A DNA stretch of 64,000 bases from Leptospira congkakensis (lineage in GTDB: Bacteria > Spirochaetota > Leptospiria > Leptospirales > Leptospiraceae). Each line of letters starts with the position of its first letter. Positions within the stretch are counted from its first letter, which is position 1. The notes under the pieces are model-generated. The model was not told the origin of the DNA, did no database searches, and saw only the letters and a list, made by a program, of their open reading frames with translations. Where the stretch lies: NCBI RefSeq assembly GCF_004770265.1, contig NZ_RQGQ01000004.1:929725-993724 (forward strand). The letters run 5' to 3'. Below, piece by piece: positions 56,779-64,000 of this stretch. Made by a program: the position numbers and the translations under genes.

Positions 56779-57465
56779 ATGAACAAACGAATCGGATTTC
56801 TTTTCCTATTTTTATCTTTTTTCCACTCTCCTCTTTTACCATGCGAACCATTTGAACCGGTCTCTTTGAAACCCTCGGATTCTTCGAGAGAGGACAAAGA
56901 TTTTTTCTCGTTCAAACAAAAATTGGAAAAGGCAATCCAAGAAAAAAACTTTAAATTCATTGAATCGGTAATTGATCCCCAAATTTCTTTTGCTTTTTCC
57001 GAAGAAGGAATGGGGAAAACCAATTTCATAAAACATTGGAACCTAAACAAAAACCCAAAAAATCCAGAATTCTGGAACGAACTTTCTCAAACAGTAAACT
57101 TAGGTTTCACATTTAAAGATCAAATTTGGTCAGCACCCTTTCTATTCAACCAAACACCCGAATCTATCGACCAATACTCTTATTCGCTCATCACTGGCAG
57201 TGTTGTTAACGTTCGCGACAAACCGTCGACCAAAGGAAAAATTTTAACACAGCTTAGTTGGGAATTTGTAAAAAACGAATACGATGAGACAAATTCAAAT
57301 CAAAACACAAAGGAAGCATGTAACTTTAAAAAAGTTTGTATTTCTGACGGACAGATTGGATATATTTGTGAACAATATCTACGCAGCCCTCTAAGTTATA
57401 GAGTTGGATTTTCCAAGAAAAAAAGTTCATGGTCAATGATATTCTTTGTGGAAGGCGGAGACTAA
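56779..57465 (+). CDS. Exported SH3-domain protein
   Basis: A signal peptide (1-22, ending PLLPC, which may also be a lipobox) precedes a helical segment. An SH3b-type domain near residues 135-165 contains ITGSVVNVRDKPSTKGKILTQL. SH3b domains bind peptidoglycan or proteins in the envelope. The C-terminal part contains a pair of cysteines near NFKKVCISDGQIGYICEQYL. No catalytic motif is seen. No strong ribosome site precedes the ATG. Confidence 0.65.
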   Translation: MNKRIGFLFLFLSFFHSPLLPCEPFEPVSLKPSDSSREDKDFFSFKQKLEKAIQEKNFKFIESVIDPQISFAFSEEGMGKTNFIKHWNLNKNPKNPEFWNELSQTVNLGFTFKDQIWSAPFLFNQTPESIDQYSYSLITGSVVNVRDKPSTKGKILTQLSWEFVKNEYDETNSNQNTKEACNFKKVCISDGQIGYICEQYLRSPLSYRVGFSKKKSSWSMIFFVEGGD

Positions 57466-57473
57466 TCAAAAAC

Positions 57474-57501
57474 TCGTTTTTACATTCATAACTAAAAACG
57501 A
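57474..57501 (+). terminator. Candidate terminator after the SH3 gene
   Basis: TCGTTTTTA (57474-57482) and TAAAAACGA (57493-57501) form a 9-bp stem with a 10-nt loop, followed by ATTTGTCTT. It could also serve the convergent LytTR gene. Confidence 0.55.
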
Positions 57502-57544
57502 ATTTGTCTTACAAGCGGTTATACCATTTGGTATTTAGATTGAA

Positions 57545-58234
57545 TTACAATTTAGATTTTAACTCTTTATAATAACTCCTTCCCATCTTGAGTTTAACCC
57601 CAGTGGTGAGCTCAATTTGGTAGGAACCACCAGCAGAAGTAATGATTTTTTTAATTTGTTTGCTATTGACAACATAAGAACGATGGATCCTGAAAAAATA
57701 ACTCGGCAAAATACGAGTAATCGAATCTAAACTTTTGTTATGCACAAACATTTTCCCATTTTTTTGAAAAACCTTGATTCGTTTATCGAATGATTGAACG
57801 TATAGTACATCCTTTGTTGCAATCAAGTTTAAATCGTTTTCTTGTTTGATTCCAATATATTTAGTTTTGATACCCTGCCTATTGGCATAAAACTTTTGAA
57901 CTGCCTTTAAGATTCGTTCCTTAGTAATCGGTTTCGGAACAAAATCCAAAACACCATATTCAAAAGCCTTGATAGCTTCTGTTGTATTTCCAGAAGTGAT
58001 TATGGTCAAAAAGGAGGCTGCCGATGTTTCTTTTAACAGATCAAATCCAATGTCTCCATCCAAATTCAAATCCAAAAACAATAAATCAATTTCATTCTCT
58101 TCAATGAAACATTGTGAACCAATCAAACTTTTTTCAATACGCAGAGAAGAAACTTTTGAACCAAGAATCTCACGTATCATACGTTCTAACCCTCTGGCAG
58201 CAACAGTTTCATCCTCTACAATTAATATTCTCAA
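57545..58234 (-). CDS. LytTR-type response regulator
   Basis: The receiver domain has the phospho-acceptor D55 in LFLDLNLDG and the basic residue in FVPKPITKER. The C-terminal LytTR DNA-binding domain (about 125-225) contains LYVQSFDKRIKVF, MFVHNKSLDSITRIL and FFRIHRSYVVNS, the LytR/AlgR/AgrA signature. It pairs with the LytS-like kinase in the same cluster. It starts with a TTG 15 nt after the outer-membrane protein gene. It probably binds the direct repeat in front of that gene. Confidence 0.9.
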   Translation of the reverse strand: MRILIVEDETVAARGLERMIREILGSKVSSLRIEKSLIGSQCFIEENEIDLLFLDLNLDGDIGFDLLKETSAASFLTIITSGNTTEAIKAFEYGVLDFVPKPITKERILKAVQKFYANRQGIKTKYIGIKQENDLNLIATKDVLYVQSFDKRIKVFQKNGKMFVHNKSLDSITRILPSYFFRIHRSYVVNSKQIKKIITSAGGSYQIELTTGVKLKMGRSYYKELKSKL

Positions 58235-58249
58235 AGTTTCAACTAACCT

Positions 58250-59155
58250 TTAGTATTGTTCCATTCGATATTGAACATTAGATAAATTAACAAAAACACC
58301 AACCATTGCTTGGTAAGAATTTAATGTCCGCATCGAAAATTGGTCTGCTTTCAAAAACTCTCGATAATAATCAACTTCAGCCTTGATACCAAAGTAACGA
58401 CCTAAATAAATATTCAGACCAGCACCTACTCCTAGGATACTTCCGATTCCACTAGTGATTTGATTACTATAAACAAATCGATCATGAGTGATCCCCGAAT
58501 GTGCCTCACCCGTAAAGGATACAACTCCAGCCCTTGCCACAAGATAAGGATCAAAAAAGTTTCTTGGAATGGGGTGATACGTAGCAAGAAAACTCATTGA
58601 ATTACCGCGATATATTGTGCGTTCTCTTGGAACCGGATCCACAATCTCCTTGTAATACGATAATCCAGGGATTACATCTTGTCTTTTGGCCTTCATTGAA
58701 TTCTGCATCACAGTAAAACCAAATCCAATTTTTTCTTTCCAACCATATTCGAAATCAAATTGAGAAGCCACTCCAGGTGTATATGTCGGTTTAAAATACA
58801 AACCCGCGCCATCACCCTGATTCGCAGTTTGCGGATAATATTCTTGGCCCACTTCTTTTCTTACAACCTTATATTGGAGGACATTATCATAGTTTTTTTC
58901 ATGACTGATGAATGAACCACTGGGAGCAAGAGTTCCACCCCCCATAAAACTAACTAAGAATGCTCCTTCATAAAAACCAGGTGGGTATTTCAGTTTTGCA
59001 TAATATTTTTCCAGTTCGGCACTGGATTTAGCAGCTTCCTCTGAGTTATTTTGTATTACCGGTGGTTTATCTTCTTTTTTTAATATTGGTTCCGCAAAAC
59101 TTACATTCGCGGACAATAACAAAGAAGTTATCATTATCTTTTTTGTATTCATCAT
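58250..59155 (-). CDS. Outer-membrane beta-barrel protein of the LytTR cluster
   Basis: A signal peptide (about 1-21, ending SFAEP) precedes a short linker. A region of about 220 residues with barrel-type strands follows (for example GVASQFDFEYGWKEKIGFGF, ARAGVVSFTGEAH, GIKAEVDYYREFL, YQAMVGVFVNLSN). This suggests an 8-10-stranded OmpW/OmpA-like barrel. AAGGA precedes the two adjacent ATG codons. Its position between a sensor kinase and its regulator, with the LytTR-like repeat upstream, suggests it is the main output of this system. Confidence 0.72.
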   Translation of the reverse strand: MMNTKKIMITSLLLSANVSFAEPILKKEDKPPVIQNNSEEAAKSSAELEKYYAKLKYPPGFYEGAFLVSFMGGGTLAPSGSFISHEKNYDNVLQYKVVRKEVGQEYYPQTANQGDGAGLYFKPTYTPGVASQFDFEYGWKEKIGFGFTVMQNSMKAKRQDVIPGLSYYKEIVDPVPRERTIYRGNSMSFLATYHPIPRNFFDPYLVARAGVVSFTGEAHSGITHDRFVYSNQITSGIGSILGVGAGLNIYLGRYFGIKAEVDYYREFLKADQFSMRTLNSYQAMVGVFVNLSNVQYRMEQY

Positions 59156-59205
59156 TTTATCCTTTTGGGAAGGGTAACGATAATGAATTAAATTACAAAA
59201 TAAAA

Positions 59206-59242
59206 GGTGCGAACTGCACTAATCGGGTGCGAGTTGCACTAA
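59206..59242 (-). promoter_or_regulatory. Direct repeat, probable LytTR-binding site
   Basis: Two 17-nt copies, GGTGCGAACTGCACTAA (59206-59222) and GGTGCGAGTTGCACTAA (59226-59242), differ at two positions and repeat every 20 nt. They lie 51 nt upstream of the outer-membrane protein start. LytTR proteins bind paired direct repeats about two helical turns apart. Confidence 0.65.
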
Positions 59243-59243
59243 A

Positions 59244-61055
59244 TCACTCCAAAACTGTGATTGTGTTTTCCCAGCCACCCGTAACCACTTTGGAACTAAA
59301 GTCCCATTTATTTGGAAAGGCTTCCTGTAACCTAGATTTTATATATTTAATGCCTGTTCCAAGCGAATCTGATTTTGTTGTAGGAAGCCCGTCATTAAAT
59401 AGAATGTATTTGGTTTTATTTTTATCTTTCTTTTTCTTTAAAGTAAAAACTCCAGAATTTTTACCTTGATACCCGTGAGTTACACCATTCTCAACCAATG
59501 TCAAAAGAACAATAGGAGGGATCATATCCTTAGAACTCACTCCCTCTGTTTTGAATTCAAACTTAGATTCTTTGCGAAGACTCATAATCTCCAAATAACG
59601 TTTACAAATACTTACTTCTTCACTAACAGAAATTGTTTTTTTGTTTGTTAATTTCAATATTGCCCTTAATTCGTCAGAAAGAGCAGTTAACAACTGTTTT
59701 GCCGTTTCAGGATCTTCATCCAACCAAATGATGGTTGCGTTGATTGAATTTAGTAAAAAATGAGGATGAATATTGTTTTTTAATAATTCAACTTCTAACC
59801 GAGAGGAAACCAATTTTGCATCCTGAAGTTTGACTTTATAAGAAACCATTCTACGTTCGGCTTTATTTTTCTCCGAGTTTGCCAGTTTTATTTTATAGGC
59901 AAGCCCTAAAGAAAGTAAACACATCTCTATGGCTGATCCAGCCTGCAAACCATATTCAGTTACAATATTGGCTGGCAAAATTCCAAATCCCTTCAAAGAG
60001 TAGATCCCAACTCCAAACAAAAGAGCAACCCAAGCGATTAAAAAATACCTAGCTGGTTTGTAACCTTTATCCCAACAAACAATGGCAACAAGAAACACCG
60101 AAACAGCAAACAACATTACAAGAGTAGCTAATAAATATATATTTACGTAATAGGAAAATACAAAAGAGGATAACATTAAAAACAACATCAACCCCATTAG
60201 TACAAAGATGATTTTATCCCAAGTAGGTGTATTTTTTTTTGTATTTAAAAAGCTTCTAGTAAACTGCAAACCCCAGAACAAAGAAAATCCACCCACGAAA
60301 GGCAAACTGATATTTGCCCAATGAGGAGAGTTCGGCCAAAAAATTTGATATGCCAATCCATTTAAAACCGATTGAGACAAACCATATAAACTAATATACA
60401 AAAGATAATACAAATACCCAAAATCTCTTAACATAAACAGAAGAATAAGATTATAAATAACAAGTACAAACAAAATCCCGTAGTAAATTCCAAGAGATAA
60501 GTTTTCCTTTTCTTTCAGTTTTAAAAATCTTACATGAGAATATACGGAAATAGGAAACTGAACCGTTCCTTCACTCTCAAATCGAAAGTAGTAAACATTA
60601 CTCCTTTTGGGATAAAGTTTGATCGGAAAAATAAAACTTTTTTCTTCAAGTGGTCTCTGCGAAAAAACATAAGAGTCCCCAGTAACCACTTGTTTCCAAG
60701 TTTTTTCTTTCATTTCATAAAATTCTATTTTATCAAGTAATGGATAGGATACATGAATGTACCAATCACGTTCATTCGATTCATTTTGAAGTTCAAATCG
60801 AACCCAATAGATATTTTTAGTGAATCCAAAATTTGGAGAAAGAGACTTACTTTCGGAAAATAAGTTAGTTTTTCTTACTTCTTCAAAACTTAAGTTTTTG
60901 TCCGGAGTTAAAGTGAGGATTTCCATATGAAATCCGATCGGGTATTCCCCAGATTCATTTTTTAGGGAAGTTGTAAACCGAGATTGGGTGGGAAAGGCAG
61001 AAAGAGAATGAATTCCGAATATTAGAAAAAGCAGAGTTAGTCGAAAGAAAGGCAT
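59244..61055 (-). CDS. 7TM-DISM/LytS-type sensor histidine kinase
   Basis: The protein has a signal peptide and an extracytoplasmic 7TMR-DISMED2-like beta domain (about 30-180, with the NIYWVRFELQNES strand). Seven membrane helices (about 185-385) are followed by a coiled linker. The LytS-type kinase start is IHPHFLLNSINATIIWL, with the phospho-accepting His in the HPHFLLNS region, and an HATPase has VENGVTHG and FNDGLPTTKSDSLGTGI. It autophosphorylates and passes phosphate to the LytTR regulator at the end of the cluster. I use the ATG three codons inside a TTG start. The direct repeat follows its stop codon. Confidence 0.86.
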   Translation of the reverse strand: MPFFRLTLLFLIFGIHSLSAFPTQSRFTTSLKNESGEYPIGFHMEILTLTPDKNLSFEEVRKTNLFSESKSLSPNFGFTKNIYWVRFELQNESNERDWYIHVSYPLLDKIEFYEMKEKTWKQVVTGDSYVFSQRPLEEKSFIFPIKLYPKRSNVYYFRFESEGTVQFPISVYSHVRFLKLKEKENLSLGIYYGILFVLVIYNLILLFMLRDFGYLYYLLYISLYGLSQSVLNGLAYQIFWPNSPHWANISLPFVGGFSLFWGLQFTRSFLNTKKNTPTWDKIIFVLMGLMLFLMLSSFVFSYYVNIYLLATLVMLFAVSVFLVAIVCWDKGYKPARYFLIAWVALLFGVGIYSLKGFGILPANIVTEYGLQAGSAIEMCLLSLGLAYKIKLANSEKNKAERRMVSYKVKLQDAKLVSSRLEVELLKNNIHPHFLLNSINATIIWLDEDPETAKQLLTALSDELRAILKLTNKKTISVSEEVSICKRYLEIMSLRKESKFEFKTEGVSSKDMIPPIVLLTLVENGVTHGYQGKNSGVFTLKKKKDKNKTKYILFNDGLPTTKSDSLGTGIKYIKSRLQEAFPNKWDFSSKVVTGGWENTITVLE

Positions 61056-61235
61056 TTCTGACAAAATCTATACCAGTCAATGCTGCTTGTAAAGTAAAAG
61101 TTTTGGATTTGAGATTGAATGGCATTCATTAATCTTATATAGTAGAGAGTTAGTAGTCACCTGACAGCTCACAACTGCCATTTTTCAATTAGGCAGTTTT
61201 AAAGTTTGCTCTATAAATTAGAAAATTCCAAAATC

Positions 61236-62177
61236 CTATTTTTTTACTGAAGTTAAAATTCTTTCCTGATGGCCTGGATAAACAAACTTAGGTTTGTTGG
61301 ATTCTTCCACTCTCTTCAAAAAGTCTAAACTTTTTTGATTGAGTTTATGATCTGAGGTAAAAGCACCAGGAGTGACTCCTTCTTGCCATCCCCATCTCGT
61401 ATGACTAGAATCACCTAGCACCAAATGAGATCCGTCTTTTGATGGAATATAAAAAGCTAAACTTCCTGGTGTATGGCCTGGAACAGAAAACACAAAAAAA
61501 CTTTCATCTCCAAAAAAATCCAAAATACCAATTTCATTTGGTTCTTTGCCAAAATCGAGTTGAAATAAATTTGGATTTTTTCCTAACAAACGATTGGTGG
61601 AACCTTGGACAAAGAGATTGATAAATTGTTTGGAAGTAACCTCCCCAGGTCCCACATAAAAAGGAACAGACCTTTCTAGTTCTGAGGCTCCAAGTGTATG
61701 ATCCAAATGTAAATGGGTAAAAAAGACTCCTTTTACATCTATTTTGTTTTTGCTCAGATAGGTTTTGGTTGTTTCGAAGATTTTGAGTTTCGCAAAATGC
61801 ATCTGAGATTCCACTATAGAATTGATTGGAAAATCATCCTTCCCCTTAGTAAAACTTTCTCCTATCCCAGAATCAATCATATAGGTTCCGTATTTTGGGT
61901 GTTTGATAAGGTAAAAATAAATTGCAATAGGTTCTAAACGATCTTTTAAACCAGCAGCTTTTGCCTTAGGATCGTCCAAATCCAAAAGTCCCGCAAGTGA
62001 TGCTTCCCAATCCGCTGCTTTGACCACTTGAAATTCAACCCAGTTTTTAGGTTTTGGAGAAAGTGGCATTTCGGCACTCACCTTCTCCAAAACAAAGGGT
62101 TTTACCTGATGAGAAGTTACCTGACAAGAAAGGGTCAGAAAAATAAGAGAAAGAATGAAGATTAGGTGCTGAAACAA
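61236..62177 (-). CDS. Metallo-beta-lactamase-fold lipoprotein
   Basis: A lipobox (LTLSC) starts the mature protein, and the MBL motif FFTHLHLDHTLGA supplies metal-binding His and Asp. Further metal ligands lie in VPGHTPGS, VLGDSSHTRW and YPGHQE. The arrangement resembles N-acyl-homoserine-lactonase-type enzymes, but anchored in the envelope. Its substrate is unknown. The start is a TTG preceded by GGAGGT, so it is better than any nearby ATG. Confidence 0.82.
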   Translation of the reverse strand: MFQHLIFILSLIFLTLSCQVTSHQVKPFVLEKVSAEMPLSPKPKNWVEFQVVKAADWEASLAGLLDLDDPKAKAAGLKDRLEPIAIYFYLIKHPKYGTYMIDSGIGESFTKGKDDFPINSIVESQMHFAKLKIFETTKTYLSKNKIDVKGVFFTHLHLDHTLGASELERSVPFYVGPGEVTSKQFINLFVQGSTNRLLGKNPNLFQLDFGKEPNEIGILDFFGDESFFVFSVPGHTPGSLAFYIPSKDGSHLVLGDSSHTRWGWQEGVTPGAFTSDHKLNQKSLDFLKRVEESNKPKFVYPGHQERILTSVKK

Positions 62178-62548
62178 AATGTACCTCCGTTAGTAAAAAT
62201 CCCAAATTTAAAAAATCACAAGGAACAATCCAGAGAAAAACGGGGAACGGATCCTATAGACAATACCCATCGAAGTGGATTTGTAACGATCATAAATAAC
62301 GAACGAGTTCCGTTTCAAATTTTACGACAGAAGAAGGAAAATCAGAATTGATAGAAATTTTTGTATGCCAATGGAAACGGAGGCGCCGACCCAATACTAA
62401 GAAGCCCTTTTCCCGGAACAACGGGAAACTTTCGTGCTGTTATGCATCTTGAAAAAAAGAAAACCCCGCTGGTAGCGAGGTTTCTACATTTCAGTGTGAA
62501 TATCAAATGATAATTTTTGGATTCACCAAGAATGAATTCTGAAGAAGT
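62178..62548. other. Gene-free stretch between the MBL-fold gene and the outer-membrane barrel gene
   Basis: It holds the terminator of the barrel gene (listed) and a 7-bp hairpin TTTCCCG/CGGGAAA (62409-62428). A short plus-strand frame of about 60 codons crosses the region but has no ribosome site or convincing start, so I do not count it. Confidence 0.4.
62452..62482 (-). terminator. Rho-independent terminator of the outer-membrane barrel gene
   Basis: On the minus strand, AACCTCGCT (62482-62474) pairs with AGCGGGGTT (62470-62462) with one U-G pair and a 3-nt loop, followed by a T-rich run. It ends the transcript of the barrel gene, whose stop lies 66 nt upstream. Confidence 0.85.
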
Positions 62549-63661
62549 TTAAAACTTATAAACAATATTGATACCAATCTGTCTACGAATGTCTTTGTTC
62601 TCCGGAAATGGACCAAAGCCAGGTTGACTTCCTAGTATAAGCGGAATTAGATTAATGTTTCCTGAGAGTCCTTCACTAAATAATGTTGAAATGTTGCCAG
62701 CCCCCTTTATTTTACTGTCAACAACTTTGTGGGTAGCTTCTGTATGCGAATAACTAATCCCAAAACTTACGTTTTCAGAAACATCAAATCTGTATCCAAC
62801 GGAAATCCGATTTCCCTCTAACTCAGAATCTATTTTCCCTTTAACTTTACTATTACCAGGAATTAGGATGTTTGTAGTCAAAGCAGTTAATGACCTCGTT
62901 TTGTCTACGTAATTTCCTGAATTCGCAACACTTTTTAAATATTCATAACCAAAACTAATATTGTGTCCTTCAGCAATTTTTAAGTTATAACCAAGTCCTA
63001 CTACGGCATTTAAATACGCTTCGTTATAAGTCAGTTGACTAACAGATGATCCATTAATCCCAACTGTACTTATGTTCATTCCATTTAAAGTTGCGTTAGA
63101 AGAATTAAAACTATAAGGAGTTTTTGTTTTGACTTCGTTTCCGTAAATTTCACCGCCAAGTCGAAGTGCCAACCCTTCAAGAAATCTGTTTCCCGAATCA
63201 TGAAACAGATAGATGTTCTCAGCAATTTTAATGTTTGCTGTTTGCAGACGATTGGATGTATATTCTCTCATTGCGATAGATTCATTACTTGAAACCATTG
63301 CAGTAGGGCCAAAACCGATTCGAGTGGATGAACTTGAATAATCAGTCCTAAAGTTGGAATCAGCAAATAGAGTTGCAAATGAAATTCCTATATCAGTACC
63401 GAGGAGGCCATTATGACGCATATTTGTTCCCATTTCAATTCCCTGACCTTTAAATAAATTGGTAGCAGGGATCGAAAAATTAGTCGATCCACCCACTAAA
63501 TTATTAAAGATCAAAGCATTTGGCATAGTTAATCCATTCTTTAATGTAGCGGAATCTACTGTTAGGTTAACACCTCGAAAGTAGACGGAAGAATCCTTTT
63601 TGTCATCTGCAAACAAAACAGAATTTGCCAAAACAACAAATAATAATATAATCTTTTTCAT
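62549..63661 (-). CDS. Outer-membrane beta-barrel protein
   Basis: The 370-residue protein has a signal peptide (1-18, ending LFADD). A long region of amphipathic strands follows, with a C-terminal RRQIGINIVYKF that ends in aromatic Phe, the usual outer-membrane insertion signal. Strands such as LEGNRISVGYRFDVSENVSFGISYSH repeat. It resembles the FadL/OmpP1 or porin type in general outline, but I do not assign a family. It ends at a strong terminator. The upstream gene, if any, is on the same strand beyond the right edge. Confidence 0.7.
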   Translation of the reverse strand: MKKIILLFVVLANSVLFADDKKDSSVYFRGVNLTVDSATLKNGLTMPNALIFNNLVGGSTNFSIPATNLFKGQGIEMGTNMRHNGLLGTDIGISFATLFADSNFRTDYSSSSTRIGFGPTAMVSSNESIAMREYTSNRLQTANIKIAENIYLFHDSGNRFLEGLALRLGGEIYGNEVKTKTPYSFNSSNATLNGMNISTVGINGSSVSQLTYNEAYLNAVVGLGYNLKIAEGHNISFGYEYLKSVANSGNYVDKTRSLTALTTNILIPGNSKVKGKIDSELEGNRISVGYRFDVSENVSFGISYSHTEATHKVVDSKIKGAGNISTLFSEGLSGNINLIPLILGSQPGFGPFPENKDIRRQIGINIVYKF

Positions 63662-63867
63662 ATATTCAAATTACCCAATCAATTTTTAAGCAAAACTGAC
63701 GGTACGATTAACAATTGTCAAACGAATTTAACCTAACAAATACAAATTATATAAATATAACAAAAATTAAACCAAGAATCAACCGATGTTCGTTAGTTTA
63801 TATGTTCTAATTCTAAGTTTTTGATAGATTAACCTGAAAACCAAACCTCAGAAATCGAACTGGGCAT

Positions 63868-63897
63868 AAAAAAACCCCGCTAGGAATTAGCGAGGTT
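63868..63897 (-). terminator. Rho-independent terminator near the right edge
   Basis: On the minus strand, AACCTCGCTA pairs with TAGCGGGGTT (one U-G pair) with a 5-nt loop, followed by a run of seven T (63874-63868). It must end a transcript entering from the right. Its stem is almost the same as that of the terminator at 62452-62482. Confidence 0.88.
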
Positions 63898-63935
63898 TGT
63901 GAGTGTTAACAATGGTAGATCTAAGTTTTAGTGAC

Positions 63936-64000
63936 TTAGCTTTTACAATATACAACGTAGCGTGACGACAATTCTAACAAAGGTAATTGGTTTCCTTTAT
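63936..64000 (-). CDS. Possible C-terminal end of a gene off the right edge
   Basis: A minus-strand frame enters the window and ends KGNQLPLLELSSRYVVYCKS before a stop 38 nt upstream of the terminator. The distance fits a real gene end, but only 20 residues are visible and other frames also end here. Treat as tentative. Confidence 0.25.
   Translation of the reverse strand, partial: KGNQLPLLELSSRYVVYCKS

Noticed and set aside
61174..61199. AACTGCC/GGCAGTT hairpin after the MBL-fold gene as a terminator
   Set aside because: It is a 7-bp stem with a 12-nt loop and no T run on the transcribed strand, so I did not call it.
62166..62351. Short plus-strand frame before the barrel gene
   Set aside because: No ribosome site, no family likeness, and it begins inside the 5' end of the MBL-fold gene.
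1..64000. CRISPR arrays, insertion sequences, prophage or tRNA genes
   Set aside because: I looked for regularly spaced repeats, transposase-like proteins, phage modules and the conserved TTCGANTC arm of tRNAs, and found none that I could support.

Overview
The window looks like chromosomal DNA of a Leptospira, most likely a saprophytic one. This rests on the AT-rich coding sequence (roughly 38-40% GC by eye), frequent TTG and GTG starts, many lipoproteins with relaxed spirochaetal lipoboxes, families typical of the genus (DUF1577/PilZ-like protein, imelysins, RCC1 and HEAT-repeat lipoproteins), and matching household genes (guaB, tmk, rsmE). The species is not determined. Coding density is high. 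I saw no tRNA or rRNA gene, CRISPR array, insertion sequence or prophage.

Left part (1-10 kb), all on the minus strand: the N-terminal 659 codons of a bacterial alpha-2-macroglobulin-like protein, then a complete kdpABCDE operon for high-affinity K+ uptake and its sensor/regulator pair, with overlapping genes and a terminator-like hairpin at the end. From 10 to 21 kb come an unknown three-gene envelope set, a small Cys-rich lipoprotein, guaB with a LolA-like gene and rsmE, a PilZ-like protein, a B12-binding radical SAM protein, an EAL protein and a 54-residue lipoprotein with its own terminator.

Middle (21.6-34 kb): tmk, then a minus-strand zinc-uptake operon (lipoprotein, outer-membrane barrel, ZnuA-, ZnuC- and ZnuB-like proteins, possibly a methyltransferase). 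A palindrome with core TGCAA-N5-TTGCA stands in front of it, and the same motif occurs twice in front of a COG0523 zinc-chaperone-like GTPase 4.6 kb away. I read this as a Zur-type regulon. An amidohydrolase, an acyl-CoA dehydrogenase and a chemotaxis receptor lie between them.

Right-centre (34-49.5 kb): a truncated haemoglobin with a HEAT-repeat lipoprotein, a DUF1111 dihaem protein, an RCC1 lipoprotein and an SGNH hydrolase pair. Then comes a five-gene plus-strand operon behind a near-ideal Fur box: imelysin, DUF1111 dihaem protein, second imelysin, a protein resembling vitamin-K-dependent gamma-carboxylase (HTTM), and a TonB-dependent receptor. Four overlapping or abutting junctions suggest tight co-expression. 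This is the best candidate for a poorly described system in the window.

Right part (49.5-64 kb): beta-propeller lipoproteins, two of which share an unusual Cys-rich N-terminal leader; an AraC regulator with an ABM-domain protein; a tandem lipoprotein pair; an SH3 protein; a 7TM-DISM/LytS-type histidine kinase, outer-membrane protein and LytTR regulator cluster with a 20-nt-period direct repeat in front of the outer-membrane gene; a metallo-beta-lactamase-fold lipoprotein; and an outer-membrane barrel. Rho-independent terminators separate several units.
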